DNA from: Acidimicrobiia bacterium
GTDB lineage: Bacteria > Actinomycetota > Acidimicrobiia > IMCC26256 > BP-133
Direction: 5' to 3'
DNA length: 6,823 nt
Assembly: GCA_025934385.1 (NCBI GenBank)
Contig: JAICYE010000114.1
Location: 1 to 6,823 of the forward strand
Shown: positions 1 to 6,061 of the stretch, in pieces
Layout of the letters: every line of letters starts with the position of its first letter
How positions within the stretch are numbered: the stretch's first letter is position 1
The notes under the pieces: model-generated
Told to the model about the DNA's origin: nothing
What the model saw: only the letters and a program-made list of their open reading frames with translations
Database searches by the model: none
Made by a program: the position numbers and the translations under genes

Positions 1-18
1 AGGTGGGAAACTAACGCG

Positions 19-825
19 ATGCCGAGAGCCATCTGGAGTGGGGCGATCAGCTTCGGGCTGGTCAACGTGCCCGTGAAGCTGTTCAGCGCCGTGTCCCCCA
101 AGGACGTGCGGTTCAACCAGCTGGAGGAGGGGACGGGCGCCCGCATCCGCCAGAAGCGGGTCTCGGCCGAGACGGGCGAGGAGGTGCCCTACGAGAAGAT
201 CGTGAAGGGCTACGAGATCTCGCCCGAGCGCTACGTGATCATCGCCCCCGAGGAGCTCGAGGCGCTCGACCCCAAGGCCACCCGGGCCATCGACATCGAG
301 GACTTCGTCGACCTCGACCAGATCGACCCCGTCCATTACGAGCGGCCCTACTACCTGGTGCCCGAGAAGGGGGCGGCCAAGGCCTACAAGCTCCTGCTCG
401 ACGCCATGAAGGAGTCGAACAAGGTGGCCATCGCCCGCCTGGTACTGCGGACGAAGCAGTACCTGGCCGCCATCCGCCCGATGGGCGACGTGCTGTGCCT
501 CGAGACGCTGCTGTTCGCCGACGAGGTCGTCCCGGCCGAATCCCTCGACGGGCTCCCCGGGGCCGACAGCGAGGTGTCGGAGCGGGAGCTCAAGATGGCC
601 CGCCAGCTGATCGAGTCGCTGTCGACCGACTTCGAGCCCGAGAAGTACCGCGACGAGTACCGGGAGCGGGTGCTGGCGCTCATCGAGCAGAAGGCCGAGG
701 GCGCCGAGATCGTGGCGCAGCCGGCCGCCGAGGAGCCGACGAGGGTCGTCGACCTCATGGCCGCCCTCGAGGCGTCGCTGGCCGCCGCCAAGGAGAAGCG
801 GGCCTCCGAGGCGGCGTCGGAATAG
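19..825 (+). CDS. ku: Ku protein, bacterial NHEJ DNA end-binding factor
   Basis: The product is a 268-residue bacterial Ku. The family forms a homodimeric ring that threads onto double-strand DNA ends and recruits the LigD polymerase/ligase machinery. The sequence opens with the hallmark MPRAIWSGAISFGLVNVPVK segment. The Ku core beta-barrel continues to about residue 190, including EEVPYEKIVKGYE (about 54-66) and the ERPYYLVPEKG strand (about 108-118). The C-terminus, about residues 225-268, is Ala/Glu-rich and carries VVDLMAALEASL, the kind of short tail that contacts LigD; there is no long Lys-rich extension. Length is normal for a short bacterial Ku. The ATG at 19 is chosen because it gives the canonical N-terminus. 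An AGGTGG lies 12 bp upstream, so the Shine-Dalgarno spacing is loose and the promoter is outside the window. The polymerase-domain gene follows 6 bp after the stop, which supports a dedicated NHEJ operon. Confidence 0.97.
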   Translation: MPRAIWSGAISFGLVNVPVKLFSAVSPKDVRFNQLEEGTGARIRQKRVSAETGEEVPYEKIVKGYEISPERYVIIAPEELEALDPKATRAIDIEDFVDLDQIDPVHYERPYYLVPEKGAAKAYKLLLDAMKESNKVAIARLVLRTKQYLAAIRPMGDVLCLETLLFADEVVPAESLDGLPGADSEVSERELKMARQLIESLSTDFEPEKYRDEYRERVLALIEQKAEGAEIVAQPAAEEPTRVVDLMAALEASLAAAKEKRASEAASE

Positions 826-831
826 CGGCCG

Positions 832-1749
832 GTGACATTCGTCGAACTCGAGGGACGGCAGCTCAAGCTCTCCAACCTGGAGAAGGTCCTCTACCCCGAG
901 GCCGGATTCACCAAGGGCCAGGTCATCGACTACTACCACCGCATCGCCCCGGCCCTCCTCCGCCAGATCAGGGGCCGGCCGCTCACGCTCAAGCGCTATC
1001 CCAACGGCGTCGACGCCGGCTATTTCTACGAGAAGCAGTGCCCGTCACACCGGCCGCCCTGGGTCCAGGTGGCGCCGGTGTGGAGCGGCCACAACGAGCG
1101 GACGATCAACTTCTGCCTCGTCGAGGACCTGCCGACGCTCATCTGGGTGGCCAACCTCGCCTCCCTCGAGCTCCACACCGCCCTCCACCGGGCGGCCGGC
1201 TCCAAGGGCACGCCCGACGAGCGCTGGACGCCCGACATGGTCGTCTTCGACCTCGACCCCGGCGAGCCGGCCGCCTTCCCCGAGTGCGCCCGGGTCGGCC
1301 TGTGGCTGCGGGAGTCGCTCGAGGGGCTCGGTCTCGCCTGCTTTCCGAAGACGTCGGGCAGCAAGGGGCTCCAGGTCTACGTGCCCCTCAACACGCCGGT
1401 CACCTACGACGAGACCAAGGGCTTCGCCCGGGCGCTGGCCCAGATCGGCGAGCGGGCCCACCCGCAGCTGGTGGTGTCGAACATGGCCAAGGAGCTGCGG
1501 CGGGGCAAGGTCCTCATCGACTGGAGCCAGAACGACGAGCACAAGACGACGGTGTCGGTGTACTCGCTGCGGGCCCGGGGCCGGCCGACCGTATCGGCGC
1601 CGCTGCACTGGGCCGAGGTCGAGGCGGCGGCGGGCGGCGGTCCGGTCCCGGCCGTCGAGGCCGCGGAGGCCGTCCGCCGGCTGGAGACCGACGGCGACAT
1701 GTTCGGTCCGCTGCTGGAGATGGAACAACGCCTGCCGGTGTTCGGTTGA
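832..1749 (+). CDS. Stand-alone LigD-type polymerase/primase domain protein (NHEJ)
   Basis: The 305-residue product is a single-domain archaeo-eukaryotic primase (PolDom) of the LigD family. Such enzymes fill in or add (ribo)nucleotides at broken ends bridged by Ku. Visible motifs are KVLYPEAGFTKGQVIDYY (about 18-35), the EKQCPSH region (67-73), the metal-binding pair D140 and D142 in VFDLDPG, motif II TSGSKGLQ (174-181) with K178, and motif III IDWSQND (229-235) with D230. The position after SGSKGL is Gln181, where the P. aeruginosa and M. tuberculosis LigD polymerase domains have His. There is no nuclease or ATP-dependent ligase domain, so sealing needs a ligase encoded elsewhere. The GTG start at 832 is 6 bp after the ku stop and gives the usual N-terminus; its ribosome binding site is weak, so translational coupling to ku is likely. 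It could be annotated ligD, or as a PolD-like paralogue; the family assignment is firm. Confidence 0.94.
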   Translation: MTFVELEGRQLKLSNLEKVLYPEAGFTKGQVIDYYHRIAPALLRQIRGRPLTLKRYPNGVDAGYFYEKQCPSHRPPWVQVAPVWSGHNERTINFCLVEDLPTLIWVANLASLELHTALHRAAGSKGTPDERWTPDMVVFDLDPGEPAAFPECARVGLWLRESLEGLGLACFPKTSGSKGLQVYVPLNTPVTYDETKGFARALAQIGERAHPQLVVSNMAKELRRGKVLIDWSQNDEHKTTVSVYSLRARGRPTVSAPLHWAEVEAAAGGGPVPAVEAAEAVRRLETDGDMFGPLLEMEQRLPVFG

Positions 1750-1790
1750 ACTCCACCTGGTAGGCGGTTCCAGCGCAGGGCGACCGGGTA

Positions 1791-1797
1791 AGAAGGG
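1791..1797 (+). promoter_or_regulatory. Ribosome binding site of egtB
   Basis: AGAAGGG ends 5 bp before the ATG at 1803. It is the clearest Shine-Dalgarno sequence in the first half of the window and fixes the egtB start. The 53-bp spacer (1750-1802) that holds it shows no convincing terminator or promoter, so egtB may be read through from the NHEJ genes. Confidence 0.6.
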
Positions 1798-1802
1798 CGT
1801 TC

Positions 1803-2963
1803 ATGGGCGATCTGAAGGAGGGCTTGGCCGACGCGCTCGACGGCGCCCGCCGGCGGTCCCTCGGGCTGCTCGATCCCCTGTCGGAGGCCGACCAGCGGGC
1901 CCAGCATTCGCCGCTCATGTCCCCGCTGGTGTGGGACCTCGCCCACGTCGGCCACTACGAGGAGCTGTGGCTCCTGCGGGCCGTGGCCCGCACCCAGCCG
2001 ATCGACCCGCGCCATGACGACATCTACGACGCCTTTAAGCACGTCCGGAAGGAGCGGGCCAGGCTGGCCATCCTCGGGCCGGCCGAGACCCGCCGCCACA
2101 TCGCCATGGTGCGGGGCCGCGCCCTCGACGTCCTCGAGAAGGTGGAGCTCGACCCGGCCGTTCCCCTGCTGTGCGACGGCTTCGTCTACGGCATGGTGGC
2201 CCAGCACGAGCAGCAGCACGACGAGACCATGCTGGCCACCCTCCAGCTGATGGGGTCGCCCTACCCCTACGGCGGCGCGCCGACGCCGGTCCCTCCGGCC
2301 GAGGCGGGCACCGAGGTCCTCGTCCCGGGCGGGCCCTTCGTCATGGGTACCGATTCCGATCCGTTCGCCTACGACAACGAGCGGCCGGCCCACGTCGTCG
2401 ATCTCGACCGCTACTGGATCGACACCTTCCCTGTCACCAACCGGGAGTACCTGGCGTTCATCGAGGCCGGCGGCTACGACGAACCCCGCTTCTGGTCGGA
2501 GGCGGGTTGGGCCCACCGCTGCGCCGAAGGCCTCGTCGCCCCGCTGTTCTGGGCGCCGGCCGGTGGCGCGTCGTGGACGGTGCGGCGCTACGGCACCGAG
2601 ATCGACCTGCCGCTCGACGAGCCCGTCCAGCACGTCTGCTGGTACGAGGCCGACGCCTACGCCCGCTTCGCCGGAAAGCGGCTCCCGACCGAGGCGGAGT
2701 GGGAGAAGGCCGGCCGCCACGGGGTCGAGCGGCTCGTGGGCGACGTGTGGCAGTGGACGGCGTCCGACTTCACCGCCTACCCCGGCTTCGTCACGTTCCC
2801 CTACAAGGAGTACTCCGAGGTGTTCTACGGCGTCGACTACAAGGTTCTCCGGGGCGGGTCGTGGGCGACATCGCCGCTGGTGGCCCGGACAACGTTCCGG
2901 AACTGGGACTATCCGATCCGCCGGCAGATCTTCGCCGGGTTCCGGTGCGCCCGTGACATCTGA
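1803..2963 (+). CDS. egtB: EgtB, ergothioneine sulfoxide synthase (short form)
   Basis: The 386-residue product is EgtB, a cytosolic non-haem iron enzyme. It joins gamma-glutamylcysteine (or cysteine in some lineages) to hercynine with O2. The N-terminal DinB-like domain (about 1-150) has H48 in [10 protein letters not shown] and the HEQQHDE motif with H135 and H139; these are the likely iron ligands, matching His51/134/138 of the M. thermoresistibile enzyme. R82 and R85 in HVRKER match its two gamma-glutamylcysteine-binding arginines. The C-terminal FGE-sulfatase domain (about 172-386) has [34 protein letters not shown] and [12 protein letters not shown]367, W368, D369 and R373 fit the substrate pocket. 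Most EgtB proteins are about 425-435 residues. Here only nine residues separate EWEKA (299-303) from GDVW (313-316), so the usual segment with YPWG-like and PVGAYPAG-like motifs is missing. The ATG at 1803 has a good ribosome binding site. The stop overlaps the egtD start. Confidence 0.94.
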   Translation: MGDLKEGLADALDGARRRSLGLLDPLSEADQRAQHSPLMSPLVWDLAHVGHYEELWLLRAVARTQPIDPRHDDIYDAFKHVRKERARLAILGPAETRRHIAMVRGRALDVLEKVELDPAVPLLCDGFVYGMVAQHEQQHDETMLATLQLMGSPYPYGGAPTPVPPAEAGTEVLVPGGPFVMGTDSDPFAYDNERPAHVVDLDRYWIDTFPVTNREYLAFIEAGGYDEPRFWSEAGWAHRCAEGLVAPLFWAPAGGASWTVRRYGTEIDLPLDEPVQHVCWYEADAYARFAGKRLPTEAEWEKAGRHGVERLVGDVWQWTASDFTAYPGFVTFPYKEYSEVFYGVDYKVLRGGSWATSPLVARTTFRNWDYPIRRQIFAGFRCARDI

Positions 2964-3933
2964 TCCCGACATCACGATGACGGTGGGGTTCGGGGTCGAG
3001 GACCTCCGGGCCGACATGCGGCGCGACGTCGCCGACGGCCTGCGGGCGACCCCCAAGACGCTGCCGTCGAAGTACTTCTACGACGAGGAGGGCTCGGCGC
3101 TCTTCGACGCCATCACCCGCCTGCCGGAGTACTACCCGACCCGCACCGAGCGCGGCATCCTCGTGGCCCGCGCCGACGAGATCGCCGCCCGCTCCGGCGC
3201 CGACACGCTCATCGAGCTCGGCTCGGGGACGTCGGAGAAGACGCGCCTGCTGCTCGACGCCTTCGACCGGCGGGGGGCGCTGCGCCGCTTCGTCCCCTTC
3301 GACGTCGACGAGGCGACGCTGCGGGCGGCGGCGGGCGCGGTGGCGTCGGAGTACCCCGGCGTGGCGGTCCACGCCGTGGTCGGCGACTTCGAACGGCACC
3401 TGTCGCTGCTGCCGGCCGGAGGGCGGCGGATGGTCGCCTTCCTCGGCAGCACGATCGGGAACCTCACGCCGGAGCAGCGGGCGGTGTTCCTGGCCGACGT
3501 CGTGGCCGCGCTCGAGCCCGGCGACACCTTCCTCCTCGGCACCGACCTGGTGAAGGACCCCGACCGCCTGGAAGCGGCCTACGACGACGGCGCCGGGGTG
3601 ACGGCGGCCTTCAACCGCAACGTCCTGCACCGGCTCAACCGGGAGCTCGACGCCGACTTCGCCCCCGACGCCTTCGGGCACGTGGCGTTGTTCGACCGCG
3701 AGCGGGAGTGGATCGAGATGCGGCTGCGGTCGTCGGCCGACCAGGTCGTGACCGTGGGCGGGCTCGGGCTCACCGTGCCCTTCTCGGCCGGCGAGGAGAT
3801 GCGGACGGAGATCTCGGCGAAGTTCCGGCCGGACAGCCTGGCCGGCGAGCTGACCGTGGCTGGGCTGCGGCTTCTGGAGCTGTGGACCGACCCCGCCGGG
3901 GACTTCGCCCTCTCGCTGTCTAGGCCGAAGTAG
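2953..3933 (+). CDS. egtD: EgtD, L-histidine N-alpha-methyltransferase
   Basis: EgtD uses three S-adenosylmethionine molecules to convert histidine to hercynine, the first step of ergothioneine synthesis. From the GTG at 2953 it is 326 residues, against about 321 in mycobacteria. Visible blocks are [16 protein letters not shown] (33-48), [10 protein letters not shown] (58-67), the SAM-binding [11 protein letters not shown] (88-98), FVPFDVD (113-119), VGDFE (143-147), [11 protein letters not shown] (163-173) and LLGTDLVKD (194-202). The histidine-binding residues known from the M. tuberculosis enzyme (Tyr56, Asn166, Tyr206, Glu282, Ser284) all map with a constant +4 shift to Y60, N170, Y210, E286 and S288, so the enzyme looks intact. 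The GTG start overlaps the egtB end by 11 bp. ATG 2977 (318 residues) is an equally possible start; neither has a strong ribosome binding site, which suggests coupling to egtB. The 3' end overlaps the convergent HATPase gene by 14 bp. Confidence 0.95.
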   Translation: MTSDPDITMTVGFGVEDLRADMRRDVADGLRATPKTLPSKYFYDEEGSALFDAITRLPEYYPTRTERGILVARADEIAARSGADTLIELGSGTSEKTRLLLDAFDRRGALRRFVPFDVDEATLRAAAGAVASEYPGVAVHAVVGDFERHLSLLPAGGRRMVAFLGSTIGNLTPEQRAVFLADVVAALEPGDTFLLGTDLVKDPDRLEAAYDDGAGVTAAFNRNVLHRLNRELDADFAPDAFGHVALFDREREWIEMRLRSSADQVVTVGGLGLTVPFSAGEEMRTEISAKFRPDSLAGELTVAGLRLLELWTDPAGDFALSLSRPK

Positions 3934-4348
3934 CCACCGGGTGCGCCGCCCCCGGGCTGAGCTCGAACCAGACCCGGGTCTCCCCGTCGACCTCGGCGGC
4001 GCCCCACCGGTCGGCGATCTGGTCCACCAGGAACAGGCCCCAGCCCGATGCCGCCGCCGCGCCGGCGACGGCCAGGGGCCGGGGCGGCAACCGGTGGTCG
4101 AAGCCCCGCCCGGCATCGGCGACCTCGATCATCAGGGTCTCGAGGGACGCCCGGACGCTGAACTCGATGGTGGCGTCCGCCGGCAGCCCGGCGTGGCGGA
4201 TGCTGTTGGTCACCAGCTCGCTGACGAGCAACTCGGCGTTCTCCGCCACGGTCCCATCGAGGAAGGGTGCCAGCGACGCCACGGCGCGGCGCGCCACACT
4301 CGCCGCCAGAGGCGACGCCGGGAGGCGGAGAAGGAGGAAGACGTGCAG
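3920..4348 (-). CDS. Small ATP-binding protein of the RsbW/SpoIIAB-like anti-sigma type (HATPase_c_2)
   Basis: The product is a lone GHKL/HATPase domain, like the many small actinobacterial anti-sigma-factor kinases or serine-kinase-like regulators. Visible motifs are the N-box [16 protein letters not shown], the G1 box VADAGRGFD, and the G2 box [16 protein letters not shown], followed by the last strand ([10 protein letters not shown]). Numbered from the CTG at 4348 it is 142 residues, with N48, D78 and G104 in these boxes. No ATG, GTG or TTG lies where the domain begins. CTG 4348 has GAAAGG with 6 bp spacing and keeps the first strand ([10 protein letters not shown]). GTG 4297 gives 125 residues but cuts that strand. 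ATG 4531 adds about 60 residues of Pro/Arg/Gly-rich sequence that runs antisense to the next gene and does not look real. No sigma factor or anti-anti-sigma partner is in the window, so its target is unknown. Domain assignment is sure; role and start are not. Confidence 0.85.
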   Translation of the reverse strand: MHVFLLLRLPASPLAASVARRAVASLAPFLDGTVAENAELLVSELVTNSIRHAGLPADATIEFSVRASLETLMIEVADAGRGFDHRLPPRPLAVAGAAAASGWGLFLVDQIADRWGAAEVDGETRVWFELSPGAAHPVATSA

Positions 4349-4405
4349 CGCCGACCTTTCGGCTATCTCAGTTCTGCAGATAGGGGAAAACTGCGCGGAG
4401 CCAAC
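4349..4405. promoter_or_regulatory. Divergent intergenic region with an imperfect dyad (possible operator/promoters)
   Basis: This 57-bp gap between the minus-strand HATPase gene and the plus-strand membrane-protein gene is noticeably less GC-rich than its surroundings. It contains CTATCT (4363-4368) and its exact inverted repeat AGATAG (4378-4383). With the inner CAG/CTG the arms extend to about 9 bp with one bulged base. A possible minus-strand promoter is TTGGCT, 16 bp, TATCTG, which is a weak match. Read in the plus frame the region has low third-position GC, which argues that it is not coding. A GGAG 5 bp before GTG 4406 is the likely ribosome binding site of the plus gene. Confidence 0.4.
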
Positions 4406-4936
4406 GTGGCCCGTCGCTACCCACCGGCCGCCGAGTCCAAACCACCGGCCGGTCGGGCTCCGGTGCTCCGGGACGGGCTCGCCGCCGGCGCCCTGGCGGG
4501 GGTCCTGTCGGGGCTCCCGTCGACCGTCCATGCCCTCTGCACGGGGCGGGATCCGCTGGCGGCGGCCCGGGCCGCCGGGAACCTGCTGCTGCCGGCCGAT
4601 TCCAGCCCGGCGGCGCTGCTCCTCGCCGGTGGCCTGGCCCATGTGGTGCTGTCGCTCGGCTGGGGTACGGTCCTGGCCGTGGCCGTCCGCCGGACGTCAC
4701 TGCGATCTTTGGCGGCTCCCGCCGCCTTAGTCGGGGGGACACCCCCCATCCCCTGGGGCTCCGCCCTCGGCCCTGCGGCCGGGGCGGCCATCGCCGCGGT
4801 CGACCTCGGCCTGGTCGGGCGGAGCCGGGCCGGCCGGCGCTGGACGCTGATCCACGAACTGTCCCTCGCCCCGCAGGTGGCCGACCACCTCGCCTTCGGC
4901 GCCATCGCCGGCGCCGTCCTCGCCCGCCGTGGCTGA
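4406..4936 (+). CDS. Small hydrophobic membrane protein of unknown function
   Basis: The 176-residue product is Ala/Gly/Leu-rich with about four hydrophobic stretches: roughly 24-41, 68-94, 103-136 (broken by a Pro-rich loop) and 157-173. It resembles short uncharacterised actinobacterial membrane proteins with a GLPSTVHAL segment (here 36-44) and an AAVDLGLVGR segment (130-139); no function is claimed. GTG 4406 is chosen because GGAG lies 5 bp upstream and coding-type codon use begins about here. An alternative GTG at 4343 has a textbook AAGGAGG 5 bp upstream. However, the 21 added codons have poor third-position GC, and that AAGGAGG is antisense to Leu codons of the HATPase gene, so it may be coincidental. 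Codons about 98-122 coincide with a multi-hairpin repeat and use rare codons, including TTA at residue 108; this part is probably inserted. The stop overlaps the transporter start by 8 bp, implying co-translation. Confidence 0.72.
   Translation: MARRYPPAAESKPPAGRAPVLRDGLAAGALAGVLSGLPSTVHALCTGRDPLAAARAAGNLLLPADSSPAALLLAGGLAHVVLSLGWGTVLAVAVRRTSLRSLAAPAALVGGTPPIPWGSALGPAAGAAIAAVDLGLVGRSRAGRRWTLIHELSLAPQVADHLAFGAIAGAVLARRG
4711..4766. repeat. Three-hairpin palindromic (REP-like) element inside a coding sequence
   Basis: Three hairpins follow one another closely. GGCGGC/GCCGCC (4711-4716, 4721-4726) has a TCCC loop. GGGGGG/CCCCCC (4733-4738, 4742-4747) has an ACA loop. GGGC/GCCC (4756-4759, 4763-4766) has a TCC loop. 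All three arms are perfect. The array lies in frame in the membrane-protein gene and encodes a Pro/Gly-rich stretch that interrupts a hydrophobic segment. Codons in and just before it (TCA, CGA, TCT, TTG, GCT, TTA, ACA) are unlike the G/C-ended codons elsewhere. The insertion probably spans about 4697-4771; exact ends cannot be fixed without a relative lacking it. No other copy was seen in the window. Confidence 0.6.
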
Positions 4937-5993
4937 GTCCCACGGCCACGATCACGGTCACGATCACGGTGACGATCATCACCACGACGGCTTTCTGCGG
5001 TCGCTGTTCTCCCGCCATCACCACGACGCCGCCGGCTCCATCGACTCGGCGCTGGAGGCGAGCGGCCGCGGCGTGCGGGCGTTGTGGGTCTCGCTCGTCG
5101 GGCTGCTGGCCACGGCCCTGGTCCAGCTGGTGGTGGCGCTAGCCAGCGGTTCGGTGGCGCTGCTCAACGACACGTTCCACAATTTCGCCGACGCCTTCAC
5201 CGCGCTCCCGCTGTGGCTGGCCTTCTCCCTCGGCCGGCGGATGCCCAGTGCCCGCTACCCCTTCGGCTACGGCCGGGCCGAGGACCTCGCCGGCGTCGTG
5301 GTGGTGGCCATGATCGCCGTGTCGTCGGTGATCGCCGCCTGGGAGGCGGTCGACCGGCTCCTCCATCCGAGCCCGGTGCACTACCTCGGGGCGGTGATGG
5401 TCGCCTCGATCGTCGGCTTCGCCGGCAACGAACTCGTGGCCCGGCACCGGATCCGCGTCGGCCGGGAGATCGGCTCGGCCGCCCTGGTGGCCGACGGCCT
5501 CCACGCCCGCACGGACGGCCTCTCGTCGCTCGGGGTCCTGGCCGGGGCCATCGGCGTGGCCGCCGGGTTCGACCGGGCCGACGCCGTCGCCGGCCTCCTC
5601 ATCGCCGTGTTGATCGTCTCGGTGCTGCGGGAAGCGGCCGCCGACGTGGTGGCCCGGCTCATGGATGCCGTCGACCCGGCGCTGGCCGAACAGGCCCGCG
5701 GCGTGCTGGCCGGCGTCGAGGGGGTGGAGGGAGTGGGCGAGGTGCGCATCCGCTGGATCGGCCACCGCCTCCACGCCGAGGCCGAGGTGACCGTCGACGA
5801 GGACCTCCCGCTGGCGGCCGCTCACCGCATCACGGAGGACGCCCGCCACCACCTCCTGCACGAGGTCCCCCGCCTGACCTCCGCCATCATCCACGCCGAT
5901 CCCTGCGGTCACCACGGGACGGACCCCCACGCCGACCTCGAACACCACGACCGGGACCACGACGGCGGGAGCTGGCGGCCCCACGAGCACTGA
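4929..5993 (+). CDS. Cation diffusion facilitator transporter, His-rich (probable Zn(II) efflux)
   Basis: The 354-residue product is a CDF-family antiporter, which exports divalent cations in exchange for protons. Six hydrophobic segments lie roughly at 50-72, 77-100, 120-140, 152-170, 198-213 and 219-233. The metal site is the HxxxD pair in segment 2 (LLNDTFHNFAD, H84 and D88) and segment 5 (VADGLHARTDGLSS, H192 and D196). This HD-HD arrangement is typical of zinc-type CDFs. RYPFGYGRAED (109-119) is the usual loop after segment 2. The cytosolic dimerisation domain covers about 240-325. Both ends are His/Asp-rich: residues 5-32 with His runs, and 327-354 ending in HEH, plausible metal-gathering tails. 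GTG 4929 is chosen because it keeps the N-terminal His tail and overlaps the previous stop by 8 bp; no separate ribosome binding site is seen. No metal-sensing regulator is nearby, so the substrate is inferred from motifs only. Confidence 0.94.
   Translation: MAESHGHDHGHDHGDDHHHDGFLRSLFSRHHHDAAGSIDSALEASGRGVRALWVSLVGLLATALVQLVVALASGSVALLNDTFHNFADAFTALPLWLAFSLGRRMPSARYPFGYGRAEDLAGVVVVAMIAVSSVIAAWEAVDRLLHPSPVHYLGAVMVASIVGFAGNELVARHRIRVGREIGSAALVADGLHARTDGLSSLGVLAGAIGVAAGFDRADAVAGLLIAVLIVSVLREAAADVVARLMDAVDPALAEQARGVLAGVEGVEGVGEVRIRWIGHRLHAEAEVTVDEDLPLAAAHRITEDARHHLLHEVPRLTSAIIHADPCGHHGTDPHADLEHHDRDHDGGSWRPHEH
4941..4976 (+). repeat. Three imperfect 12-bp tandem repeats encoding the His/Asp tail
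   Basis: Units start at 4941, 4953 and 4965 and follow CACGGYCACGAT; the third unit has G for C at its seventh base. They encode the repeating His-Gly-His-Asp motif at the transporter N-terminus. Such a tract could gain or lose units in frame and so change the number of metal-binding residues. Confidence 0.7.
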
Positions 5994-6010
5994 CTCCACA
6001 CGCGACCCGG

Positions 6011-6029
6011 GTCCCCCGGGGCAGGGGAC
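6011..6029 (+). terminator. Weak GC-rich hairpin after the transporter gene
   Basis: GTCCCC (6011-6016) and GGGGAC (6024-6029) form a 6-bp stem with a 7-base loop, 17 bp after the transporter stop. The left arm overlaps other small palindromes (GACCCGGGTC at 6004-6013, CCCCGGGG at 6014-6021). No T-run follows, so a terminator role is only a possibility in such GC-rich sequence. Confidence 0.25.
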
Positions 6030-6061
6030 GTCCGCCTGGCGTCGCCTGCCGTTCGGCATAG

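Noticed and set aside
495..1763. Plus-strand open frame of 422 codons overlapping ku and the polymerase gene
   Set aside because: It is an out-of-frame, Arg/Gly-rich translation of two real genes.
1750..1802. Possible terminator or promoter between the polymerase gene and egtB
   Set aside because: Only short or mismatched arms (for example CCACCT against AGGCGG) and a TTGAAC without a properly spaced -10 box were seen.
1404..3056. Long minus-strand open frame of 550 codons antisense to the polymerase, egtB and the egtD start
   Set aside because: It is the shadow of well-recognised plus-strand genes in a GC-rich genome, is rich in Arg/Gly/Pro/Val, and shows no family motif.
2791..4116. Minus-strand open frame of 441 codons antisense to egtD
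   Set aside because: It is antisense to a gene with all catalytic residues intact and crosses into the HATPase gene in a different frame. No recognisable domain.
4349..4642. Extended N-terminus of the HATPase up to ATG 4642 or ATG 4531
   Set aside because: The extra residues are low-complexity Arg/Gly/Pro sequence antisense to the membrane-protein gene, and HATPase_c_2 proteins of this type are about 130-150 residues.
5084..6061. Open frames on both strands across the transporter gene (plus 5084-6061, minus 5139-6059)
   Set aside because: They are Pro/Arg-rich or His/Val-rich shadows of the CDF coding sequence, whose own frame carries every expected motif.
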